From Puccinia triticina (lineage: Eukaryota; Basidiomycota; Pucciniomycetes; Pucciniales; Pucciniaceae), in contig NC_070572.1 in assembly GCF_026914185.1 (NCBI RefSeq), positions 496,001 through 560,000 on the forward strand: a stretch of 64,000 nt of DNA. Direction: 5' to 3'. Position numbers and translations under genes: made by a program. The notes beneath the pieces are model-generated. The model saw nothing but the letters and a program-made list of their open reading frames with translations. It had not been told where the DNA came from and ran no database searches. Below, piece by piece: positions 23,401 to 32,875 of this stretch. Position 1 is the stretch's first letter; each line of letters begins with the position of its first letter.

Positions 23401-24585
23401 TGGCGGCCGACCAAGACGCAATGGTGGATCTAATATCACTATCCGTCCTGGAGGTCTATGCAGCTGACGTGCCATCCACTTACAAACGGGCAGACAGGAG
23501 CCAAGAAAAGGAGCATTGGATGGCGGCTATTAAGGACAAAATCGAGAACTTGGCAAATTTGGGCGTTTGGGCGGTGGAGAAAGTGCCGGATGGGACGAAG
23601 GTCATGACGGCTAAATGGGTGTTCACAAAGAAATTAAAAGCGGACGGTTCTGTGGATCGCTATAAAGCTTGTTTTGTGGCGCGCGGGTATTCTCAAATTG
23701 CCGGTCTGCAGTATGGTGAGACTTTTGCGCCTACTGCTACTTTTGTTTCTATGCGCCTTCTCTTGACCATGGCGGCGGCAAACGGGTGGCCTGTTCATTC
23801 TTTTGATTTTGTGGCAGCTTATCTTAACTCTCCTATAGATGAGGATCTTTGGGTCATCGCCCCCGAGGGCCTGTCAACTCCACCAGGCTATGCCTGCCAC
23901 TTAAAAAAAGCCCTTTATGGAACTAAACAAGCGGTGAGAGGTTGGTGGCGTCATCTGGCGGGGACGTTGGCAGATCTCGGTTATACTGCATCAAAGTACA
24001 ACTCCAGTATGTACATTGTTGAAGGATCCGGGAAAGCAGGAGCGATTTGGATCCATGTTGATGACGGGATAGTCACTGCGCCAAACGAGGACATCCTTTG
24101 ACAATTGGAAAAAGATTTGTCCGCTAGCATACGAATCAAGTGGGAATGCGCTCTAACTGACATAGTGGGACTCTCGATTACCAGGAGCATTTTGGGCTTT
24201 TCATTATGCCAGCCTAAACTTATAAATAAGCTATTGAAGGATCATTGGGATGGCGTTACGCAGAGTAAGACTCCGCTCCCGTGTGGCAACCTCCCTCTAA
24301 CGAATACGGACGCACTCGGTACTCTCCCCTCCCAATATCTATCCATCGTTGGAATCCTCAGTTATATAGCGGTCGGAACAAGACCTGATATTTGTTTTGC
24401 GGTTAATTTTTTGGCTCGTTTCTCAAAGTGTCCTTTGGGTACTCATTGGAACTGTCTGAAAACTCTAATCAACTACATTGCGGCTACGAGGAACCGACCA
24501 CTTCTCTTACGGCCCAAGACGGACAAGCCGGCCCTTCTTGGATATGTCGATGCGAACTGGGGGGGTGAGTTTTCCAGGTCTATGT
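20499..24585 (+). pseudogene. Copia element 2 gag-pol, degenerate and truncated
   Basis: One frame from ATG 20499 is broken by four TGA codons, at 20631, 20745, 20787 and 24099. The long open part (20790-24098) has a gag-like N-terminus, a CCHC knuckle (CYRCNSTSHVVADC, near 21445), protease LFDTGATHHLTG (near 21850), a pre-integrase region (HVQLGHVS, CPTCMVSK), integrase (NVDLIG, RSDNGGEF, IERFNRT), and reverse transcriptase (FDFVAAYLNS, KALYGTKQAVRGW, WIHVDDG). After the fourth stop come RT thumb and RNase H (LGYVDANWGGEFSRS), cut off at the gypsy LTR. It differs from element 1 in having a zinc knuckle and in codon usage, so it is a different family. Confidence 0.9.
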
Positions 24586-26422
24586 TGTGGAACTACTGAA
24601 CAAACAGAAAAGAGCTTGGAGGGGAAATAGACAACTACACTAGTAATAATGTAGGTTGAAGCTAAGGGTGCTGTTGAGGCTGCCCTCCTATCTAATGCTG
24701 GAGTTGGTGAGAGTTACACTAAGAAAAAGAAGAAAGAAAAGGGTGTGGCTTGAGTTCTACTAATCCTTAGTGAGGTCTAGAATAAGGAGTTTATGTATAT
24801 CAATCAATGTCTAGTTGGAATACCACAAGCTTGAGGATGAGGTGAGTGGAAATGAGGGTTGTGAGCAAAATGTGCAAAGGATGAGAGGTTGAGAGCAAAG
24901 TATGTAATGAGGTTCAATTCTGAGTTCAATATTGGAGGTGATAGCAAAAATATGCAAGTAATGATAGTCTACTAAAGAGTACAATCTGAGGAGAAGGGTA
25001 AGAGCAAAGTGTGCAAGTGATGAGAGCTATACTATGGGGGGGGGGGATAATCCAAAACAAACCAGCATGAGGGGGAAGTACAACAGCTGAGGGGAGTTTA
25101 TAAGCGAAAGAAACCACAGGGGGGGTACAAGGATGAGCACAGACATGGGAATTCTGGCTATGGGAAGAAAGACTGTACAAATGGGGAAGGTGATGTGAAC
25201 AAAGTAACAGCTTGCAATGATGAGCACTACTGAAAGAGGTGAGCACAGATCCAATGATGCAATGTGTACAAATAGGGATAGTACATAATGAGAAATGTCT
25301 GTAAAGGGTTTAAAATGTAAGAAAATAACTGTAAAAGGAAAGTACTGTAATGATTTCAGTCAGTTACTAATGAAATGAGTGTTGTAACTAATGAAGACTG
25401 TAGGTTTTCTGTAAATCTTATATCCTTTATAACTACTGAACTATTGAAGATAAGGGGGTACTATGTATGAGTGACTATAGGTGAAATTTGGCGTAGAATC
25501 TGAATATGCAATAATAATGAGGTATTTGTGAAAGGTTATGGGGAAATGGGTAATGTAATGATGAATATATGTAAAGGAAAGCAATAAAATACTACTTATG
25601 GTTTGGAATGGAGCACCACATCCTCCCCCAACTTATTGTCTGTCCCCAGGCAATGCAGCAAAGAGAAGGGTGATCCAGAAAGAGTTGAAGAATGTTGAGT
25701 CCAAGAGTCCAAAGTCCAGTGTTCTTCCTCCAAAGGATGAAATCCAAAGTCCTGAGTAGTAGTCCAAATCCAGAGTCCAGTGTCCAAAGCCAATAGAATC
25801 CAAGTATAATCCAAGTCCAGTATATCTGAGTCCAAGGTATCCAAGTCCAATTCAAAGTCCAATAGTCCTATGTATCCAGAGTATCCATAGTCCAGTATCC
25901 AATCCAAAGAGTCCAGTATCCAAAAGAAGGTCCAATTATCAATGAGGGGTGAATGTATAAGAAGATCTAACTCTGCTGAAGGCAATATCCTTGAGACAGA
26001 CACATATTAGACTAATTTCCACTCTGAAGAATACAATAATTTTCCCGCCTAACTGAGGCTAAGGAAGAATGCAATGATTGATGATGATTGATTGATGAGG
26101 TTGATAATTGTAATTTCTGAAGGTTGTGAATGATTTGGAATTGAATGACTGAATTTCTGAGTTTCTGAGTATATAATGTAAAGTTCAGTGAAGAGAATTT
26201 GAAGTCCAGAGAGGCTGATAAGCTGTCCAAAGAATATTCTTGCTCAAGTTGGGTGGTTTCTGAGCTGCAGTGTGTTGGAAGAAATTGATTATAATGGTGA
26301 ATGAATGAAAAGTTGGTTTGTTTGGCTGAAGAATACCTAGAATACAGGGTGAAGATGATGATGAAATTCCAATATTGTGGTGGTTGGATGTCCAGTAATT
26401 GCTATGGGATGGTAAGGAATCA
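24586..26422 (-). repeat. 3' LTR of defective gypsy element
   Basis: About 1.84 kb. It includes a homopolymer G run near 25037 and a low-complexity stretch of AGTCCA-type words (25660-25930) that yields spurious open frames on the minus strand. Boundaries are inferred by comparison with 29031-30789. Confidence 0.75.
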
Positions 26423-26994
26423 TGATGGATGATGGAAAGATGGGGAAAAAAAATGATTGAATGATGGGTTGATTGATGGGGGAATAATTGGTCCATTTGA
26501 TTGGTTGATTTGATTTAATTCATGATTGTGGAAAAGTTGAAGGTGAGGTTGATGTCTGAATGATGTGAAGTGAGGGAATAACCTGGAAGATATGATGATG
26601 AAAATATTTTGAAGGGAAGAGGATGTGCCCAAGAGGGAGTTCAATCCTGAAGTCTGGGACAGATTGAGAGGGGATCCGGGCGCGCGCCTCCGAAAAGAGA
26701 AGGATGAGTTTTTACAGCGCCTACATAGTACATCGTTTATGGAAATACTTTGAACCCTAGATCTTTGAAGAATTGAGATCAATGCACATTTAAAGACGTA
26801 ATAATGTATTCGAGAAGTTGGGTGGAAGATTGTAGTCGCCGGCTCCAAAGATTTGCTACATAGAGATCCATGTTGTATTAACTGAAGAAAAGGAAACTAG
26901 TAATAGAGATCCAAGCGCCACAAGGGTACCGACGAGTCTGGGATTGGAAGATAGCCCGAAAGCTGAAAAAAAAAGATAATCCAATAATATTTGT

Positions 26995-27940
26995 ACACAT
27001 CCGGGTCGAACACCGGCGTCGAGAACAATAAGGATGAGGTCGAAAGCCCGCGCAAATGGAAACTGATTGAGTAAATATTGAGCAATGAGAATAGATGAAA
27101 AGGTTTCCGGATCGTGTACCGGCGTCGATGGAATAACTTCAGGCCTGATTCATTCGAGAGCTGAGATCCTAGCGCATCTAATGATCCGATAATATTCTTG
27201 AAATGTTGAGGGTAAAACCATTGCCACGAGCTTGGAAGATATCCTACACAAACGATCCAAGCTGTACAAAAGCAAAAAAAAGAAAAACTATTGCAGAACA
27301 CCAATCTGAGAGAAGGTAACGCCGAGTCCGGTATCAAAAGATAGAGCAGAAGCTAGAGGAAAGATGGTCCAATAGTTTCTTTACATATCCGGGTCGAACA
27401 CCGGCGTCGCATCTGATATGGTGGAAAGCGAAATTTGAGTAGAAACAACCTCTTTGGGAGAGATCTGATTGTCGAAAAGACACTGGGAGAAGTCTGAGAG
27501 TCCAAAAGAAAGATTAATCCATTCCGGGTTATGCATGAAGGCAGGTGGTCCATGAAGACAGGAACTTGAGCTAGAGTCCAAAGAGTTTGAGGTATGTACA
27601 ACGAGTCCGGTGTCGAAAGAAGCATCAGTTGACAGTAGCAATCCGGGTCGTACACCGGCGTCGAAAGCAGTAAAAGAATTATGTCGAAAAAAAACCCGCG
27701 CAGACGAGATCTTTGGACAGCCATGAGCAGTAAAGTGAAGGAAAAGCTTCCGGATCGTGCACCGGCGTCGAAGAGAGTACATGAACGCGGTCGAACCAAT
27801 CATTGCTAGCAATCCGGGTCGTAAACCGGCGTCGAAGAGAGTACAGGAAAGCAGTCAAGGTTTGAAGGAATCCGGGTCGTTCACCGGAGTCGAAAGTAGC
27901 TTAAGTCAGTTGTGTCTTAACACCGGCGTTGAATTCTCCC
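26995..27940. repeat. Dispersed 25-bp motif array, about eight copies
   Basis: The motif CCGGGTCG-N-ACACCGGCGTCG recurs at about 27001, 27109 (CCGGATCG variant), 27389, 27643, 27751, 27812, 27871 and 27919 (partial), with spacers of 40-280 bp. Weaker relatives (GAGTCCGGTGTCGAAAG) lie near 27318 and 27603, and another near 31755. Short GC-rich words (CCCGCGCA) also recur between copies. The array fills most of the 3' non-coding interior of the defective gypsy. The role is unknown; it could be a protein-binding array or the trace of a decayed coding repeat. Confidence 0.7.
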
Positions 27941-28787
27941 TAAGTTTTATCGGAGCGAAGTACTTGTCTCCTTTGGAATCTGAGAATGACAGCGACGGGC
28001 CGAACGATCCTTTATGCTGTAGCTTGGCAGGGAAGTCGTCCAGGAATGTTTTGCCGAGGATCAAAGGTCCAATCCTGTCAGTAACCAAAAAGGAGGTAAC
28101 GCTGGATACCTTTCCAAGTGATACGGTGGCAGCGGCTATCCCATTGACCTCGATGTAATCACCCGGCCGCGTTCCTGGTATGCGAAATCCTCGACGGCGC
28201 ACATCCAAACCAACCGTCCGAGCCTTGCCTTCCGTAATAAAATTGAAGATCGAATTCGAATACACCATCGCTTCGCAATGTCGTTCGTTCACCCTGAGTT
28301 TGAGAGATCCAACGTAGGGGAGGTCATTGGTGAGGTCCACCTGATCCGTAGCTGTACTCTGATCCAATAACGGGGCCGGGGTCATGCTGAGGTTTTCCAG
28401 TGTATCCGTTCCTTCGCGAACTCCACCCGAAGCAAGAGATTGATTGAGGGAAGCCAAAGAGGAGGAACAGGTGAAAGATTCGAGGGTCTGAGCAGCAACT
28501 AAACATTCAACTACACTTTTAACAGGCCGAGATAAATCTAAAGGGATGTAGGAATTATCTGAGAGCCATATGCCAGTATTGCTAGTTTGTCTAATTAATC
28601 CTTTCCGCTTATCATAAGTGACTATATGGCACCTGGAGATGGTGTGACCTTTCTGGAAGCAATATAAACATTTATAATTCTTTGGTTGCGGAGTATTTGA
28701 GGAATTAGTGGCTGAAAAAGGTTTCCTCGAGGTTTCAGGATGATTTTGTTGATTCTGAGGAATGGGGTGAAGAGGGAAACTGGCCAT
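27906..28787 (-). pseudogene. Gypsy gag zinc knuckle and dead protease remnant
   Basis: 293 codons starting MASFPLHPIPQ. Residues about 39-52 form a CCHC knuckle (CLYCFQKGHTISRC) followed by KGLIRQ and LSRPVKSVV, as in gag proteins of gypsy elements. The C-terminal 130 residues align in outline with the gypsy protease at 35995-36588 (GPLILGKTFLDD against GPVQMIIGKPFLMD). The catalytic DTGS is replaced by YSNS, so it cannot be an active retropepsin. It may persist as a capsid/nucleocapsid protein of a non-autonomous element. No pol follows. Confidence 0.75.
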
Positions 28788-29030
28788 GATGGAGGGAGAG
28801 GGAAGAATTTAAATGGAGATCTTTGATGAGAGGGATGGAGTAGAAGATATTTTGAAGGGAATTGATGAGGGATAGAAGGATTTGAATGAAGGACTGGGAT
28901 AAGAAGGGTGTGATTGTGATTAATAATGTGGATTTATAGCCAAAACTAGAGGTGATGATGAAAATCTTATGCTAGAGGTGTATAAGACTGAAGAATAAGA
29001 AGGAAATCAGGCCACTGTTGGGACACCACT

Positions 29031-30789
29031 TGTGGAACTACTCAAAGGGCAGAATAGAGCTTGGAAGGGAAATGGATAGCAACACTAGTAATAATGTAAG
29101 CTATGCAAGGGTGCTGATGAGGCTGCCTTCCTGACTAATGCTGAGGGGATGAGAGTAACACTAAGAAAAAGAAGAAAAGGTGTGGCTGATTTGTGCTTGA
29201 TCTTAGGAGCTAGTACTATGAGCTTAACTACTGACTACTGAGGGTAAGAGGGTTGGAGCAATGGTTGAAGGGGAAGAGCAATTGGCAATGATTCAATGGC
29301 AATGGGTTTGATGAGATTGGGCACTATAATTTCTGTATCTAATAATCTGCATAAGGTACAAGTGAGGGGGAAAGAACAGTTCTTATATGAAAGGAGGGAT
29401 GAGCACAGACAATGAGGAGTTCTGGCTATGGGAATGAAGGTTGTACAAATGGGGAAGAGTGATGTGAACATAGTAACAGTATGTAATGATGAGCAATGCT
29501 GAAAAGGGAATGCTGGTTATGGGAATAAAAGAATGTACTAATGGGGAAGAGTGATGTGAACATAGTAACAACTTGTAATGATGAGCACTACTGAAAGAGG
29601 TAAGCACAGATCCAATGATGTAATGTGTACAATAGGTATAGTACATAATGAGAAATGTATGTAAAGGGTTTAGTATGTGAGAATAAATCTGTAAAAAGAA
29701 TGTAATGAAATGATTCAAGTAAGTTACTAATGAAATGAGTAATGTAACTAATGAAGACTGTAGGGTTTCTGTAAGTCTTATAGCCTCTATAACTATTGAA
29801 CCATTGAAGATAAGGGGGTACTATGTATGAGTGACTATAGGTGAAATTTGGCGTAGAATCTGAATATGCAATAATAATGAGGTATTTGTGAAGGGTTATG
29901 GGAAAATGTTCAATGTAATGATGAATATGTGTAAAGGAAAGCAATAATATACTACTTATGGTTTGGAATGGAGCACCACATCCTCCCCCAACTTGTTGTC
30001 TGTCCCCAGGCAATGCACCAAAGAGAAGGGTGATCCAGAAAGAGTTGAAGAATGTTTAGTCCAAGAGTCCAAAGTCCAAAGTCCAGTGTTCTTTCTCCAA
30101 AAGGTGAAATCCAAAGTCCTGAGTAGCAGTCCAAATCCAAAGTCCAGTGTCCAAAGCCAATTAGAATCCAAGTATAATCCAAGTCCAGTATATCTGAGTC
30201 CAAGGTATCCAAGTCCAATCCAAAGTCCAATAGTCCTATGTATCCAGAGTATCCATAGTCCAGTATCCAATCCAAAGAGTCCAGTATCCAAAAGAAGGTC
30301 CAATTATCAATGAGGGGTGAATGTATAAGAAGATCTAACTCTGCTGAAGGCAATATCCTTGAGACAGACACATATTAGACTAATTTCCACTCTGAAGAAT
30401 ACAATAATTTTCCCGCCTAACTGAGGCTAAGGAAGAATGCAATGATTGATGATGATTGATTGATGGGGTTGATAATTGTAGTTTCTGAAGGTTGTGAATG
30501 ATTTGGGGTTGAATGACTGAATTTCTGAGTATCTGAGTATATAATGTAAAGTTCAGTGAAGAGAATTTAAAGTCCAGAGAGGCTGATAAGCTGTCCAAAG
30601 AATATTCTTGCTCAAGTTGGGTGGTTTCTGAGCTGCAATGTGTTGGAAGAAATTGATTATAATGGTGAAATGAATGAGTGATTGATTGTTGGTTGAATAA
30701 TTCCTAGAATACAAGGTGAAGATGATGAAGAAATTCCAGTATTGTGGTGGTTGGATGTCCAGTAATTGCTATGGGATGGTAAGGAATCA
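29031..30789 (-). repeat. 5' LTR of defective gypsy element
   Basis: About 1.76 kb, partner of 24586-26422. The two are nearly identical over about 29945-30789 against 25590-26422 and more diverged, with indels, in the first half. It has the same AGTCCA low-complexity block (about 30060-30300). Confidence 0.78.
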
Positions 30790-31924
30790 TGATCCTTCTC
30801 CTTGGATTCATTGATGGAGGAGTTTAATCATTTGATGGATGAATTAATTGATTGATGTTCCATAATTCCCTTCCTCCTCTATACTGGGCACTTTGGAATT
30901 CACCTTGTCGACGAAAAAGCCTTAATTTTGTCCAGATGGGGAATGGAACATGTGTCCATGCGCGCGTGCTGTCGAAAGAGGGGTCCAGTTGTCTGAGCGG
31001 GGGCTCCAAGCGGGAGGCGCGCGTGCGGAATGACGAAAAAAAAAGAAAGGAAACGGTCGACCTGTATCTTCGGAACGGCTCGATGAAAATTCTTGAAACC
31101 GAGTTCATTCGAAAGAGGCGATTCCGTAGATTAAAATGGTATATACTGTTTATTTTTAAGGTTGCATATCGATTGTGTAGGGCCGGTTAAAGATCCAAGC
31201 AAGACCCGCGGGCGCGCGTAGTAGTAAAGCCGTGCAGATTAAGAGACCACCTTCCTCCAGATATAACTCAAAAACCCGTCGATGAAATTTTCTAATTACG
31301 AGCTCATTTGAAAGGCAGGAAGGAGGAGATGAAACTAGAATAGATTGATATTGAGATTCCTTTCGGCCGATAGGTCGCCGTAAACGTTTAATGAATGGCA
31401 CCCGCAGGGCCGCGTAAATCCTAGGGAAACTTTGAGGGGTTATAACTTCTAAACAGCTCGATAGAATCGTCCAGAACCGAGTTCAAATGAAAGGCAAGAT
31501 CGGAAAGATCAAACCTGAAACCGGGAATGTTAATTTTGTGATCGGCCGAGGGGTTGTTGAAGCCGTTCAGAGTATCATTATGATTTCCCGCGGTTTTCAT
31601 CGTATAGGAGTTGAAAGAAAATGAATACATGATGAAATAATCTTAAGGTAACGCCAAGGAGCTGTCCAATTAGACTCCTGAGGCTGGCAAATCGATTGAA
31701 AAAGGTTGCAGACGGAAAGAATGACGTGAAAGCGTTCCAAGAATTAATTAAACTGGGTCGAACACCAGAGTCAAAATTAAAAGAATGAAAGAGAATCCGC
31801 GCCACACGATTCTGAAAGGTGAAGGCGTCCATAGTGACGTCATAAAATGAAGAAAAATGAGTATCTATAAGGCCCCAGGTCGTCGGCCAATGGAAAAGTT
31901 CCGTTATCGCATTCAACATCCGTA
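30790..31924. repeat. Non-coding tract with three diverged 45-bp repeats
   Basis: Three related words occur at about 31073, 31274 and 31453. Each reads like C-GTCGATGAAATT, then 5-8 bases, then CGAGTTCATTTGAAAG-G, with spacing near 190 bp. GC-rich patches (GCGCGCGT, CCCGCGGGCGCG) lie between them. This is probably the outer part (LTR or 3' region) of the gypsy element to the right. A TATAAGG box at about 31866 precedes the spliced ORF starting at 31925. No ORF of note is seen. Confidence 0.5.
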
Positions 31925-32707
31925 ATGTTTGCCTCCAGCGCCACTTCCACACCCTCATCGCCGAAAGAAAACCTCGATAACTCATTAGATTATTCTTCAA
32001 ACACGTCCATAACTTCATCTCAACTCGACGAAGCAGCCGTTATTAGCCCTTCTTACGATATCCCGTTTTCCATTCGTCGAGCGCACTCGGCCGTAGACAA
32101 CGTCCACGCATATAACTCCGGCATGCGGGACAGTTTCAAACCCGAAGAAATCTACGCCTTGCGCCACTTTATCCAGCAAGGACTCCTTGCCTTTGCTCGT
32201 GAGGACCTCGACGACCCGGTTGCCGCACGAAATGCACGTCTGAGGTTGTATAACCGATTTCACAACGCCTTTGCACATGTATGTCGAGTGGATTCTGTAT
32301 GTAGATGAATAAGAATTTGAAAAGAAAGAAGATTGATTATAATACTGATATTTTTTTTCCTGTTTCTATTTTGATTTTTAGATGGATACTCATTCCATAA
32401 TAGATGCCATGATAGAGGAAACTGAGGAAAAGAATGCCCTGGAGTTGTTAAGGGTGAGGGACCAAGTGGAAGAGGAGGAAGATGGTTGGAGGGTAGAAGC
32501 AGAAATGGAGAGGATAAGAGCTGAGGGTAAGTTCTATTTTTATTCTTTATTGAGGATTTTTACTAATGTTATGTTTTAATTTTCTTTTGATGTCTTTTGA
32601 TTTTTTTTTTATTTTTAGATAAGGAGAAGGGAAAAGAGAAGGAGAAGGAGGAAAGTGAAATGGAAGAGGGTGATGTAGTGATAAAAGAAGAAGAGGTGAG
32701 CTTTTGA
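31925..32707 (+). CDS. Spliced ORF antisense to gypsy, unknown protein
   Basis: My model has exons 31925-32296, 32382-32526 and 32619-32707 (in frame throughout, about 201 aa). The introns have strong GTATGT and GTAAGT donors and T-rich ...TTTTAG acceptors. The first exon is Ser/Thr-rich (residues 1-40). It is then well ordered, with FKPEEIYALRHFIQQGLLAF, ARNARLRLYNRFHNAFAHV and the exon junction VDS|MDTHSIIDAMIEE. The C-terminus is highly charged (KEKGKEKEKEESEMEEGD) and probably coiled-coil or disordered. A further GTGAGC donor at 32696 could splice to about 32781 and extend the protein. It lies just beyond the stop of a minus-strand gypsy pol (32876) and is transcribed the opposite way. 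I do not recognise the family. It may be a host gene fragment or an additional antisense ORF of the element. Confidence 0.55.
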
Positions 32708-32875
32708 TTTTCATATTTAGTTATTTTATTTGACAGTGTTTTGAGACTGATTTATATTGCTTTATTTCTGATTTGTTTATAGATTTTATTTTATTTTGTT
32801 ATTATGTTATTGTGTAAGAAGATGAGAAAGAGAAAAGAGAAGAGAAATGAATTGATTATTCCTTATTTATTGTTT

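Larger units (their letters stand above)
19697..24585 (+). mobile_element. Ty1/copia retrotransposon 2, 3'-truncated
   Basis: The 5' LTR begins TGTTGTAGCTCG immediately after the duplicated SOD-like fragment. It has a TATAAATACC box near 19850 and a run of CCTGTGTGGC repeats (20005-20155) near its end or in the leader. The LTR end is unclear; TGGTAAATCTGAGCC near 20080 could be a primer-binding site. Gag-pol follows on the plus strand. The element stops inside RNase H at 24585, where the LTR of a gypsy element starts, and neither its 3' end nor its second LTR is found in the window. Confidence 0.85.
24586..30789 (-). mobile_element. Defective Ty3/gypsy element with 1.8-kb LTRs
   Basis: Two direct repeats, 24586-26422 and 29031-30789, both start TGTGGAACTACT and end GGTAAGGAATCA in plus-strand reading. 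They are similar at both ends and gapped in the middle. On the minus strand, next to the right copy, lies TGGTGTCCCAACAGTGG, a plausible primer-binding site, so the element points leftward. The interior (2.6 kb) encodes only a gag/protease remnant and lacks reverse transcriptase and integrase. Flanking bases (TATGT and TGATC) do not form a target duplication, which suggests rearrangement at one border. Confidence 0.75.

Noticed and set aside
25592..26003. Trp/Leu/Asp-rich frames on the minus strand (and their twins at 29952-30371)
   Set aside because: They are translations of AGTCCA low-complexity DNA inside the two LTRs.
27353..27812. Two overlapping 143-148 codon minus-strand frames with FDAGVRPG-like repeats
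   Set aside because: The repeat motif is read in different frames at different copies, and start codons and splice signals are lacking; I treat it as a DNA motif array.
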